Shown here: positions 14,236 through 26,115 of the stretch, piece by piece
Position numbering within the stretch: the stretch's first letter is position 1
How the letters are laid out: the number at the start of each line of letters is the position of its first letter
Source: Macrosoma leucophasiata
Lineage: Eukaryota; Arthropoda; Insecta; Lepidoptera; Hedylidae
Length of the DNA: 64,000 nt
Reading direction: 5' to 3'
Assembly (NCBI GenBank): GCA_036365455.1
Contig: JAWQUS010000027.1
Location: 15,178,501 to 15,242,500, forward strand
Made by a program: the position numbers and the translations under genes
The notes under the pieces: generated by a model
The model's database searches: none
Seen by the model: the letters and a program-made list of their open reading frames with translations, nothing else
What the model was told of the DNA's origin: nothing

Positions 14236-16448
14236 TACTATTCTTCCACGACAGACTAAATGGATTTTTAATTATGGCGTTACACGTAGATACCTGAATG
14301 TGTTGAAAACACCATACAACTTAGTTAATTAACAAACTTATGTCAAAAGTAGTTTGTCAGTCGTTTCGTAGCATATTGTCTAGTGAGTAAGTTGCTTAAC
14401 TTTGGAGTTTGCATAAGAGAGCACGCTTATTGACCGATAATAATTATTATCCTATACATCTGACGCGGACAATGGAAAATAAATAATATATAAGCACTGC
14501 GAACAACGTGAATGAATATCAGTTAATAGATTTTTAGCTCGGCAATTTATTTAAGCATTGTTCTTCTGGGCCAGTTGGTTTACATGAAAAGTATATTTTG
14601 CAATTGTAGAGTAAAGACAAAGACTGCAATTAAATTATTGAATCTATGAGATCCGACATAATATTCATTTCGAGTTTTTGCATTCACTCCTCAACAATAC
14701 AGCTGGCGATCGTATCTCTTCCATGTAAATATTGTAATGATGAATGCAATTCCACGAGGGCTGCCGTATCTCATCTCCAGCGAGTTTTCAGCGTAAACAA
14801 CAATCGGTCCGTACTCTAAAACTCTTTATTTACATTTGAAGGTACTAATGGTAAACACGCAATATTATAATGCGGCTGTTAAGAGTTCTTTATTACATTT
14901 TATAACGTTGTAAACCCACCGTAGAATTTTAGGATTAATTTGATTATGGTCAATTATTCACAAAGCGAACGGGCCTCGTTCCGTTTTTTATCCTGCGCTA
15001 ATAAGCCGAAAAGTATCTAATTTGGTCGGCGGTGTCTTTGCTGCTAACAAATTAAACCACTTTAGCGTATCGTCCAGTCAAATAAAATCAATATAAACAA
15101 TCGATAATTAAGTAACTTTAAAACGATTTTATCGTATAAAACGTTTGTTTGATTTACTTATTGTAAAACATGATTCTAAGAGTTATGATTAAACCTGCAA
15201 CTTTGTTTATTAATGGAAATAAATGACCATTTCCGTTGAGGTATTGGACATAGGCTTATCTATAGATAATGATAAACATTAAAGGGCAGATAACAAAAGT
15301 GGGCGCGAGAAGGCGCTCGGCGGCGTAGTGATGGGCATCGGCAAGACGGCAAGTTATCTGCGCGCGCGCCGCCGTAAAAGCTCAATGTAACTCGAACCTC
15401 AAATACGAAATTGAATAATGCTGACCTATCCCGCGACCGCCTCGCCCATAAATCACCAAGATATTTATGTTCCACAATCCCCGCTCGTCCGCTCCCGCCC
15501 CCCTCTGTCCTTCGAAGCTTATTCGCATTCAAGGATATAAAATATTAAATAAAACTTACATAAAATGGTAAGTAATTCCGATTGGAATCGGAGAAGTAAA
15601 GCAATGTGGTTGCTAGGCTATTCTGCGGTTTCGCGACTAGCCAGCCAACAAATCATCGACTGACGTGACTTTGCGATGACAAAACGATTCTTTACATACG
15701 CACGGCGTTTATCGTAAACTGGAATTGCGACCGCAGGAATAAAAGATGTTACATAACAAATAAGTAAGTCCCATCCTGAGCGTGCTTCCATATCTAAACG
15801 TGGCGTCCAAATCGGAACAAAATTAATATTCATTCATAAATATAAATGTTTATTCGGTCGTAACTTAATAAATCTTGGACTGTCGACGTCCAATCGTAAG
15901 AACATAACGCGTTTATCTCAGAAGCGACGGGCATGTATCACCCCGCTTCCCGTGTGCATTAACTTTACTTATATTCCCTCTTATTCATGAGAAATAAATA
16001 ATACTATTAGAAGGAGATACCGATTCGTGATAAAAAGTGGACCCGAGTTAAATGGGAGGCACGATGGAGGCAGAAAGAAAGTAATGGAGGCGCATCGAAC
16101 CGGTTTGAAGATTTTTACGAATGCAAGGCTCCTCGACTGGGCTCGGGCTATGTGCTGCCTGCGGTGAGCACATAACGTATCGTCGGCAGATTCGCGGCGG
16201 CCTTTCTTTCATACGCACACACTTGAAGCGGATTGTCTACACTCACAGCAAATTATTTATTGTTGCGACACACTAACGTTAAATTTATCGAGATGTATGG
16301 TATCTAAAATGAAAATACCTGCCTCAGTAGTCTAGTTACGGAAGGCCGCTACTGCTTTGCTGAGATGGATTTGTTCTCCAGGTAAGCGCTATTGGCATTT
16401 TTCCATTATTCAGCAGTTTTCCAGTGCCATCCTCGGCGTTTGATAAAG

Positions 16449-16575
16449 TGCCCGTAGATGTTAGGTAATAGGCTCTACATGAGACTTTACCTATTACATG
16501 GGATAACACATAATCGTGGGTGTTTGCATGCTTTAATCCGTGTACCATTTCATAGAATATAGGCGTGAAGTTACG
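16449..16575 (+). repeat. ~135-bp recurrent element, old copy
   Basis: It runs from GTGCCCGTAGATG to GGCGTGAAGTTACG. Other copies: 37783-37921 (+), 45068-45208 (+), 25981-26115 (-) and 42241-42347 (-). The shared core includes AATCGTAGGTGTTTGCAT and ACCTCTGCCT. Confidence 0.5.
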
Positions 16576-18547
16576 ACACATTACCACACAAATACAAAGT
16601 CGCTGATAATACCTATAAGCATAATATCCATACGACTAGACTTGCACTCCATTTAATATTTTCAATTAACGACGTAAACAAAGATATCTTTGAATACAGC
16701 GACAAGTATTTCAGGATTTAGGTTGGCTGAAATGCACTCCTAGTGGCGTGTTAAATTAACGATGGAGCCGTTTTCAGTTTAGTGCAACATAAAAGCTTGT
16801 CTGATGAACGCAAAATCAATCAGTCTAATTCGTATCGAATATCTACACATAAATTGACACAACACCCACATGGATATCAGAAATAGCAACTTCACTAAAC
16901 ATGTCAATAATGTTTAATAACTAACGCTCGAATTATGCATAGGTACGGTAACTAACGCTCAAATATACGTAGATACTAGAGACGTTCTTATTTTGAAAAC
17001 GATTAAAATATCCGTAAAACAAATAGATTCCTATCTATTTCGACTACACATTTGTGAATCATGAATTAAGATTTTTGTTTTTATGCTAAAAAATGGTAAT
17101 GACAAATAAAGGAGAACTTCATAATGAAAATTTCACTTCTGTATTTTGTGCAATACGTTACGGTATTTTTTTACATTTTATAATATTTATTTTTAAGCAG
17201 ATTTCTTTGCAAAGCAAGTATGATTCATCTGTTTGCAAATAATGTCATAGTCACCGGATATCCCCCATAGAAACAATGTATATTCGTCAATATATGAGCG
17301 TTAAATACACGTTATTAGCAAATAATAACTATTCTTGACCGTGAATATCATCGTACACCTGTGTCATCAATATCAAGTACTATCTGATTCGGTGAACTTC
17401 TTACCGCCTTAACATACCTACCTACATAGATAAATATAGTGTCATATTTTTGACGAATTTTTCAAATATTTTAACCGAAATTCTACTATTTGTTCTTTTA
17501 AGCCGTCAAGGCTTAGAAATAGTGAACAACGCAAACATCTTGTGTTATAAATTGGTGAAGCATACTCAATTTTATGTTTATTGTAATTGACTTTTGAGAT
17601 CCATCCTCGAGCTCCGCCACTAGAGCTTTACCACCAGAAAATTTATACTTTACCGAACATTTAAAAAATGTAAACTAGTTAGCTAGAAGTAGTCCACGGC
17701 TGGATAAAAGCAAAGGCTCTTGTGGGCGAGCTTTAAGATGCCTAGATGCCTACAAAGAAAGGTCCTGGACCGCCTTAGCAATGTTTTTTCTAAATATTGG
17801 CTGAAATGTGTATTAATTTTTTAAACTTTTTAATTTTCTTATTTTTTGAAGATCAATAGTTATATTAGGTATTTTCATGGCGTTAATGCCTACTTAGTAT
17901 GTGTACCAGCTATGAATATAAGCATTAGAAACAAACACTAACTAGCATACCTATATTTTACAAAATAGTACATTTATATAAAGTGAATAGGTTCGATGCA
18001 CGCGTCGAATTGTAAGCAAGTAATTTTGTTTTTTTTTTCAATTGGAACGTACTTACTTACTTGGCGGAGATTAGTCACACTTGCCTATGTTCACCCCATT
18101 ATGTATGGGTATGGGTTATACACAATAGCCAATCTGGGCTGTATGCACAAATACTTCATCTCTGCCTATCAACCATACGCAATACAGACACAAAATTATG
18201 TTACATTAATGATAATAATTTGTAAGAATATAAATATTCAACACTTCATTCTCTCTCTTCTCTACTTACCCCAAATAGGAATTGTATTTGCAATGCCTCT
18301 ACCTGTCTAAATATAAAATATTTAGATAGGCAAGCATGTCTGTTAATTGCACATTTTCTTTATAAATACACTCATATCAATGATATAATAAAGCTAATAA
18401 TATAAACGGACGTAATGGTCGTCATTACATCTATTATGCCAGATAAGCGTGTAGTGATGGAGTCATAAATCGATTCAGATAGCACATTACTAACGAGGAC
18501 TGAAAATCGAAAGCATCCCGAGAAATGCTATTGCATGGGCAGAATCA

Positions 18548-18815
18548 TTTTTCAGCGGTGGTAGAGTTCCCGTGTCGGTGCTCGAGAGCTTTGTCACCAC
18601 TGCATTACCAATTTAATTTACCGCCAAATGGTAGTGTTCACCACTATCGTGTTCTGTGGTATATGGTATAATGCAAAGATATTGGTAATGTAATGGCCCC
18701 GTAATACCTAAATATCACAGGGATAAAACAAATTAGACCTCAGGGGTAGCAACGCATCTGAATATTGACCTCCGGTTTTTGTGTAGATGTCTACAGGTTG
18801 CAGTATTCATTTCAA
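18548..18815 (+). mobile_element. Bm1-like SINE, diverged
   Basis: This has the same order of landmarks as the full copies, with many substitutions and a small insertion near 18655. A scrap of the same family on the other strand lies at 17595-17640. Confidence 0.65.
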
Positions 18816-19889
18816 AGAGTGGAGAGCTAAAATGCGACCGAAACGTCTGAATTTGGAAACCACAGTTCTCAGAGCAAACGACGAAATTCGCCCTTAATGA
18901 CCACCACGTTTCATCAGTGGTTCCTGTAGTGATTCTTCTAATCTTAAAATTTTACATCCCTCTCTAACTCTAACAAAGTTACAGTTAGAGAAGGATGTAA
19001 AAATCATTAACTTTAACAAATATTTTTGTGCAACCGAACCTTACTATCGCTAAACGTCTGAAGCAGTTAAGTATCTAGGGATTTCCATTGCCTGCAGTAT
19101 TGACTGACGATCAATGCACGCTTATTTGCGTAACAATGAATAGGTATCTATAATAAAATAACCCACACCTGTGTTGGTTTTAAATTAAGGTAATGGGTGA
19201 CATTGTTAGAGCAATTGAAATCTCAAATAAAGTAATGGCTGAACCAAGTACTAGAACTTGCATATGACCTACATCCTTCAGGAAATAGTACGTTGGCGAA
19301 TGTTTGTTTGTTTGTCAACATGCGCCGGTGTTTGCCAACCCATTAGAGCGAGGCCGACGGCAGAGCTGAAACTCGACAATCACTGAAGTATGTCGTATTA
19401 ATCGATTTATAGTTTTTCTTTACCGGCATCGTATTGATTATCGATATATTATATACTAGCTGTGCCCGCAACTTTGTTTGCGTGGAGTAGTGGCTTTGGG
19501 ACTTTGGCCGGCGCTTTTGGTTAGTTTTGGATCATAAACACTTTCGGGTAGCTAAAAAAATCTACTTTGCAATAATGCTTCTCTGTACACGATACCTATT
19601 AGACGTATGGCCATCGGGGATAAAAGCACACGGGCTGCTAGGATTGCGAAATATTGCTATTTATGTGTTTAAACGCACATCCATCCTATGCTGAATCATA
19701 TTTTCAAAAAGGCATTTTAAACTTCTATGCACAATTTTTTATAGAAAATTATTATACATTTTTGTTAAGTTTCAGTCAATAAGCGCTTCTAACAGAGAAT
19801 GAAAGATAAAATATAGATCTATGCATAATATAGGCACTCCGTAAGAGCCGGCAGAAGAGAAAAATTGAATATTAACGTTGTGCATTTTT

Positions 19890-20150
19890 ACCCACTAACG
19901 CTACCAACACCACCACCACCAACCTCACCACCACCACTATCACCACCACCACTGTCATTTCTACCACCTCCACCACCGCCACCACTACAATCACCACCAA
20001 CGCCATCAACGCCATCACCATCACCAAACACCTACGCTACCAATGCCACCAATAACACAAACGCCACCAAAACCACCACCACCACCACAACCAATGCCAC
20101 CAACGCCTCCAAAACTACCAACAACACCACCAACGTCACCAACGACTGTG
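19890..20150 (+). repeat. ACC/CCA-rich imperfect trinucleotide tract
   Basis: About 260 bp made almost only of ACC, CCA, AAC and TCA triplets with purine-poor + strand composition. It keeps two overlapping frames open by chance (Pro-rich and Thr/Asn-rich); these are artefacts of composition. It directly abuts the Helitron-family fragment starting near 20160. Confidence 0.85.
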
Positions 20151-20159
20151 TGGTGGCAT

Positions 20160-20795
20160 TTTATTGTTTGCCCCCATGGACTCCTTGATATTTTCATTTA
20201 CTTATTTTTAGTATTTAATTTTGTCGTTATAGTGATAACAGAAATACATAATTGGTGAAAATTTTAGCTTTCTAGCTATCACTATTTATGAGATACAGCC
20301 TGGTGACAGACAGACGGATGTATAGACAGACAGGCAGACAGTGGAGGATTAGTAATAGGGTCCATTTTTACCTTTTAGATACGGAACGGAATAGTTTAAA
20401 AATATTCGATATATTTTTTTTTAAGTGTCGTAACTTTTTTATTTCTGAACCGATTGACATGAAACAAACACTAAATGTTAAGTGAAACTTACCACAATAT
20501 ATTAGTGAAAACTGCAAATCGAATAAGAGGTTTCTGATATTAGCGCGCACAAACACACAGACAAACAGACATTTTTCCGAGATAAAAAGGTTAAAGTATA
20601 AGTATACCAAGTTTCATTGTAATCGGACCAGTAGATTTTGTGTGATGCTTGAACAAACAGACAGACAGACAAAAAATTTTCTAATCACATATTTGTGTTC
20701 GGTATCGATCTAGTAACATCCCCTGGTATTTATTTTTCAATATTTTCAATGTACAGAATTTACACTTTTACAGTTTTATTATAAGTATAGATACT
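20160..20795 (-). repeat. partial copy of the 1.3-1.7 kb Helitron-like family
   Basis: This aligns with 36745-37415: CAGCCTGGTGACAGACAGAC, GTTTCATTGTAATCGGAC, GGTATCGATCTAGTAACATC and the TTTATTATAAGTATAGATA end. The CTAG end is missing; an ACC-rich tract abuts it on the left. Confidence 0.65.
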
Positions 20796-21483
20796 AAAAA
20801 AGGGACCAAGTGTAAGTCGCGTTCACAGGGTTCCGTACAATTCATGAATTGCCTTAGTATCATAAATACCATAGGCTTTTTATAGGTTTTCCTATAAAGT
20901 ATAGAAGAAGAACTGTTTTTTATTTTCAAATTTTGACCAATCGTTTCAGAAATAAAGTCCCTCCCTTCAAAGCCATTTATGCAAAAATTCAAAAAAAAAT
21001 TTGAGGCCCTTACCATACTACTACTAACTTGAAGATTTTTAATTCTTCTATGTTTTTCCCAAAAGTGGGCCTATGTTCGGGTCACTGTGTATTTTTTATG
21101 CAAAGAAGGTGGCAAACGAGCATGCCGTTGAAATTTTTACACCACGTTTTCAAAAACGCACATGTTATTTTGATAGGTACGTATAATAACGTTTAACGTT
21201 TTGTTCGAAAACATAGTGTAAAAATTTTAAGACTCAGTATTCTCACATCAACAGGTGACAACAGAAACATGCTGCGGGTTGCTGAGAAGGTGTTTATTAT
21301 TATTTTACAAAGAGATTTATATTCCTTATTTATTATAAATATACAATAAATAGAACAAAATTGTTTTATTCTGATTTTCAGTTTCATTTATTCGCGATTT
21401 GATTAGAATAATTTACCTAGATAACTTTAGAAATTATAGAAAAGATGGAAAGAAAAATGGGACTTCGGCTACTAAGTTTAAGG

Positions 21484-21553
21484 GCTTCGGTATCTTAGTG
21501 GTAAAGCGGCTGGACGTAATCCTGAGATGACAGTTTCGATTCCTGACCGAAGT
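21484..21553 (+). ncRNA. tRNA-like sequence, probably pseudogene
   Basis: GCTTCGG and CCGAAGT form a 7-bp acceptor-like stem (one G-T pair) around 70 nt. TTAGTGGTAAAGC resembles an A box and GTTTCGATTCC a B box. The anticodon and T stems pair poorly and position 33 would be C, so it is more likely a SINE head or dead tRNA than a working gene. Confidence 0.3.
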
Positions 21554-24047
21554 CTAAATTTTCAAAATTTTTTACCAATTTTTTTTATTTCAAAATTCAC
21601 TCACATGTTTTATTACCAGAAATGATAATAAGGTGGTATTATTATAAGGTGGTATTAATATATTCATAACTATAAGATTTACATCTTGAAATATATACTT
21701 AGAATAAAAGTCAAATTACACATTAAGTTCCTCAATGATCACCATCAGTGCTAGGTAGGTTAATAGTAGGTATACTTAGGTATATTTAGAATAATTTGAC
21801 CTATTCCCAGTAGTCTTATTTTAACTACTGGCAATTTACTAGTAAGACCCTTGCAATGTTCAGTTTATAAACTATACAAAATTTTAACATACCTACTACC
21901 TATAACGTTTTATTCTTAGGCTACCAACTTAATTCGATACGCCAGAAACCTTTTAATCTTATATTAATCTGTGTAGTATTAAAATTTGACGTCTCGTCGT
22001 ATCTTCCTATCACTTTATGATAAATTCAAATGGTGATCGAAAAATCATGGTTTAATTTATAATTACGTTCCTAATATCTACCAATCAACTATGAATTTAT
22101 CAAAATCGAGAGAATTAACAAAGAGGGACTGTTCAGCCATCTGTAATTACAGATTGCATTTTTAAACACAGTTCTAATTTTTGTAGGGAACGTAATAATC
22201 CAAGTTGTAGATATTTGTTTAATTCAAGATGATTTAAGATAATTACATAAAATAATAACTAGGTACACATATTGTAATGATATAAGTTGCATGCAAATTA
22301 ATAACTCAGTTGGAATAAGTTATTTCTAAATTGATTAACGTTTACTTTGATTTTTAAGAGCAACTTTATGTAGGTAATTAGATTAAGAAGCTCTTAGAGA
22401 ATAGGTACTTAAGATCACGTTGTTATAAGTAAACAATATTGAAATTGCATTTATTATTGATCTATTACGGAATTTATAAATGAGTAGATCTCTTATGGAA
22501 TCTTCTATCTTTTAGGTATAGAATTTTAAGGGAATCCTTAAAAATAGCCTTCTAGATAACTTAGTGCTAATACATTAAACAATAAATGAAAATGTGAAAA
22601 TGAATAGAACGAATTTAATCTCAAATAATTGATTTGATGGTATGCAAATGCAAAACCGAAAAAACCAGTTTGTTAATAATTTTAGTACACAAGCAAAGTC
22701 TATTTGTCGACCGTGATTTTCAATTACTCGTGTAAACTTGTCCATTATAATTCCAATGGAAATAAATATGTGCGTCAACATACTTACTAGTATACTAATA
22801 TTGGGTTTTGTTGGAAAAAAAAAATTACCGCACGGTCTAAGAATTCTTTTGTTTCAATTTTATTATGACCGACTGAAATCAGCAAGCCACTCTTGAGCAA
22901 TCGCGGATTACACATGCACAAACACTAAGCATTTGCTATTACCTACAGGTATTCAATAGATTTATGTTTAGCTGGTTTGGTTCTAGAATAAACGTCGTAA
23001 AATTTTCGTAACACGCAGTAAACGAACAAATTTCAAATGATTTTAGCTGAAAACTGTGTCATAAGCTGAAATGTTTCAGTATGTGGACATTGTTTTATTA
23101 TTAATTGGCTTATTCTTTGATACATATTAGTTATGAGAACACTATTTCAAGAACGGGGTCAACTGAGAAAAAAATAAACTTCAGAAAATATTAATTAAAC
23201 TGCTTTAACCATACTTTCAAAAAATGTGTCTTGACTAATATTCATCTCAGTACTCGTAGCTAAGCTACACGGGGACGGGGAATCATTATTCAGGTTTATA
23301 CTTTTCTGCAAATAAGGCATTTAAAATCACGTAAAGGCATCTCTGGTCCCGTATTAATCATAAATGCGCATGCCGATTTTTTAAATCCCGATCCACAGAA
23401 AGTTGTAAATTAATATAAAAAACAAAACAAATCTGGCCTACCTGTACATACAACGAACGCAATTTCAATTAGGTATTACTTCAGATATTCTGATTACATG
23501 TACACGGTTCCGTTAAACAACTATCGATGCAACATCTAAATACATAAGCAAGCATATCGGAAAAAAATAAACAATGAGGTTCCCGTAAGTTGTCTTTATG
23601 CGTTTACAAAACATCGTGAATGACAACGCATGACTTTGAATACCTTCGACACCAATTTTATGACGGCCATATATTCACCAAAACTGGCATCAAAATTGAA
23701 AAGAGATCATCATTCATCCATTAGTCACAGAGACAAAATGTTTGTCGTCAAAGCCTGCGTAATTGCAGGTCTACAATCGTAACACTCGCTACGAAGCTAC
23801 CGTAACGCCCGCAATTTGTCCCCATTGTTCCGCGCACGGTCATATTTACACCGGCGATTGTCCCTACCCGCGCACTGAGGAGCTGTTTTCAAAACACAGG
23901 ACGCTTCATAAAATGCATTGTTTTGATTCACGACTTTCAACAACCGTACCGGGATCGCACTTCTCGATGGCATCACAAAGGCAACTTCAGCGAACCGACC
24001 GACTCCCGGCTCGTCTATGTAAACATAATCACATCTCGTGAACTCAC

Positions 24048-24323
24048 CTGGGTCATCAGGCGATCGGCGCCGGTGCCTTCATCGTCCTTGAAATCGATGT
24101 CCGGGTTGTAATTGGGCACTAAGTCTTTAAACTTTTCGTCGTCCCTGGTGATGCGGCCTTCGGGGGGACCGCTGGCGGACTTGGAGTTCTCGTTGATGTT
24201 GGGGTCGTGCTGTTTGAAGACGAGGGGGGTGATGCGGCGCGGTCCGCGGCGGTGGGTGAGGCCGCGGCCCGGGCCGCAGGCCGCCGCGGCGCCCAGGCAC
24301 AGTAGCACCAGCGACAGCCTCAT
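24048..24323 (-). CDS. hh: hedgehog, first coding exon (partial gene)
   Basis: The exon encodes residues 1-92 of Hedgehog, the secreted lipid-modified morphogen that signals through Patched and Smoothened. Residues 1-15 are a short hydrophobic signal peptide. Cys16 begins CGPGRG, the site palmitoylated by Skinny hedgehog/HHAT after signal cleavage. A basic stretch (Arg25-26, Arg29-30) precedes [12 protein letters not shown], then [19 protein letters not shown] and [13 protein letters not shown], all hallmarks of the amino-terminal signalling domain. The last stretch carries the first calcium-ligand region. After Gln92 the reading meets CAG|GTGAGT, the same boundary as exon 1 of other hedgehog genes. 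The start is set by the signal peptide. The rest of the signalling domain and the autoprocessing (Hint) domain are absent and must lie left of position 1. Identity is near certain from the motifs; splicing is inferred. Confidence 0.96.
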
Positions 24324-24445
24324 CTCGCAGACATCACTTCACGCGCGCTCCACGCACGACCACCGCGCGCCGCGAACTGAGCGACACTGAGCCGAGGCTG
24401 GCGGCTAGCCCGACCGTCCGGCCACCACCGGCCCAGAACCTGCAT
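24320..24445 (-). CDS. possible upstream ORF overlapping the hh start codon
   Basis: On the hh strand an ATG at 24443-24445 opens a frame of 41 codons that contains a second in-frame ATG at 24332-24334. It ends in TGA at 24320-24322. That TGA overlaps the hh ATG as ATGA. The product is basic and rich in Arg, Gly and Trp, with no recognisable domain. It matters only if transcription starts upstream of it. A chance open frame in GC-rich DNA is a fair alternative, because such DNA has few stops. Confidence 0.3.
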   Translation of the reverse strand: MQVLGRWWPDGRASRQPRLSVAQFAARGGRAWSAREVMSAR

Positions 24446-24505
24446 CCCTTGGCCGACCCGCGACCCGCCACCACCGCGCGCTACCCGCTGCGATTATACT
24501 TGTCT
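24324..24505 (-). promoter_or_regulatory. hh: GC-rich leader / proximal promoter of hedgehog
   Basis: Immediately upstream of the hh start is about 170 bp that is very rich in G, C and CpG, in sharp contrast with the AT-rich surroundings. On the gene strand a TATA-like GTATAAT lies at about 24493-24499, which would place transcription start near 24465. TCAGT-type initiator-like motifs occur near 24375-24395. The core promoter type is not settled by sequence alone. Confidence 0.4.
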
Positions 24506-25060
24506 CACTTTCGACTTGAGGAAAATCCTATTCTTCGCTTGCACAACACCCTTTTTTCATGTCTTTGTCTAAGCACCAGTTTACTACTTTACTTTGTCTA
24601 AGTACCGAGTTCTACCGAGTTCTTAGTGAAATGAGTTCTTGTTAGATTAATGAATGACGTGCCTACTCACTACACAATAGTTCAATGTAATAGAAAAAAT
24701 TTAACGCCATCTACACTTTTAAAATGTTTGCTTAAGTAGGTACCTGTCTATTTCATTTAATGGGGTTCTTTTAGATAATCTAATGGTTTAACCTTTAGGT
24801 ACTTTAACTGTCCATACATTTTTCAATGTTATTTATGAAAGTAGCAAACAAAAGAAATGAGTAGGAACTGGAAATGAAAATTAGCAAATCGAAAGATGTT
24901 CCCGGATTGCATCACTATCACTGTGCCTGTTAAACGTTAATAGACTTACTAATACTAACACATCTATGTACGAGCATCTGCGTGGATATACTTAGGCATA
25001 CATAGCACGTACCTACTTTATTCCTATAATAATTACTCTGTCCGGTGGAGCGATAAGCTT
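24506..25060. other. upstream flank of hedgehog, nothing recognised
   Basis: AT-rich unique-looking DNA with no open frame, repeat or RNA gene that I could support. hh promoter elements could extend into it. Confidence 0.4.
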
Positions 25061-25066
25061 AATTCA

Positions 25067-25265
25067 GAAGGATGTATGTATCTTCACGACAAGTCTTTTA
25101 CGGGGTAGGCAGAGAGTGTGGAGCGCCAGATATCCCGATCCTGACACACCACCCGCGCTACTTTTACATTCATCATTATCTTAATACATGCACGCCGATT
25201 CCTAATACTTGTGATCCCACCACCAGACAGAAGGTACTCGAAATATTTGGTCAAGGTACAATTTG
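25067..25265 (-). pseudogene. LINE 3'-end fragment
   Basis: The sequence TATCTTCACG...GGGGTAGGCAGAGAGTGT...GCACGCCGATTCC matches the 3' end of the LINE at 39404-39560. The coding tail is degraded. A short inverted echo of the same end (TAAGGGACTTGGCGTGAA) lies at 25318-25345. Confidence 0.6.
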
Positions 25266-25384
25266 ATTTGTTTTACCCTGACTTACCCACTAGGACCGGG
25301 ATCTTTGCCTACCTCGTAAGGGACTTGGCGTGAAAATACATACATACCTGCCTATAAACTTCTGGTGTATCTCTCTCTATTTTA

Positions 25385-25700
25385 CTGGTGGTAGAGCACC
25401 AGTGACGGAGCTCGCGGGCGCAGGCACCATCGCATTACCTAATATTTATAGGTATATGCCGCTAAATGGTAGTGTTAAGCACTGATGGATGGATGGTCAG
25501 GTGGTAATGTACGGCCCTGTAATTTCCGGCACAGAGGCACAACACCTTAGGCCTCAGAAGTGGTACCGCATCTGGATTTTGACTTCTGGTCTTTATGTCG
25601 GTGACTATAGGCGTCTATAGGCTATAGGCTACCGTCATCACTTAACATCAATGTGAACTGCATGCTTGTTTGCCACTTTCATTAAATAAAAAATAAATGC
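25385..25700 (+). mobile_element. Bm1-like SINE
   Basis: This is a near full-length copy with a small duplicated TATAGGC segment near 25605-25630. A minus-strand piece of the 3' end follows at 25715-25745 (GCATGCAGTTCACATTG). Confidence 0.78.
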
Positions 25701-25980
25701 ACCTAAAATAGCTAACAGCATGCAGTTCACATTGGTGGTAACGTGGTAAGTGAATACTGACACAAAATCTAAATGTCTCATGGCAAGTAAAATCTATACA
25801 TCTAAATCATATCTTATCACCAAGTCCTGCGGTCCAGTCAGTGTACACGGTACCTATTTGAATTTTATTCTTTACTATAATCTCTACGAGATCTAAAAGA
25901 TCTACGAGTCTCATCTTCCGAAAGGATTTCTCAACAATTATTTGTATGTAGATTAAGTTAAAAGAAAAAATAACTCAAAA

Positions 25981-26115
25981 CGTAACTTCACGCCTGCAAT
26001 CTCCGAAGGGGTCGGTAAAGGTAAATGTATGCATTCAAGCATACATGCAAACACCCACGCCACATTCGCCGGTTACGTTTTGGCCCATTTAACAGGTGGC
26101 GAGCTTATTGACACA
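25981..26115 (-). repeat. ~135-bp recurrent element
   Basis: CGTAACTTCACGCCTGCAAT, CCGAAGGGGTCGG, TGCAAACACCCACG and CCGGTTACGTTTTGGCCCAT: a minus-strand copy. Confidence 0.6.

Larger units (their letters stand above)
1..24047 (-). other. hh: hedgehog intron 1 (5' part, longer than 24 kb)
   Basis: The hh exon 1 splice donor is at 24047/24048. No reading frame on the - strand between here and position 1 matches the continuation of the signalling domain, so this whole stretch is inferred to be intron. It holds SINE copies, two Helitron-like elements and a partial third, a MITE and low-complexity DNA, listed separately. Less repetitive, more GC-balanced blocks (about 4000-4250, 4480-4640, 5460-5600, 6540-7250, 14700-15540, 15900-16230, 23640-24047) do not resemble other parts of the window and are the likeliest places for enhancers. 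That role is only inferred. Confidence 0.8.

Noticed and set aside
19865..20258. Pro-rich and Thr/Asn-rich open frames
   Set aside because: They arise because an ACC-type triplet tract has no stop codons; the frames carry no other protein signal.
21484..21553. Functional tRNA gene
   Set aside because: Acceptor stem pairs, but anticodon and T stems do not and the base before the anticodon is wrong; listed only as tRNA-like.
1..24047. Search for hedgehog exon 2 or 3
   Set aside because: No - strand frame resembles the rest of the signalling domain or the autoprocessing domain, so I report intron only.
24112..24390. 92-codon frame on the + strand
   Set aside because: It is the antisense shadow of the hedgehog exon and its GC-rich leader.
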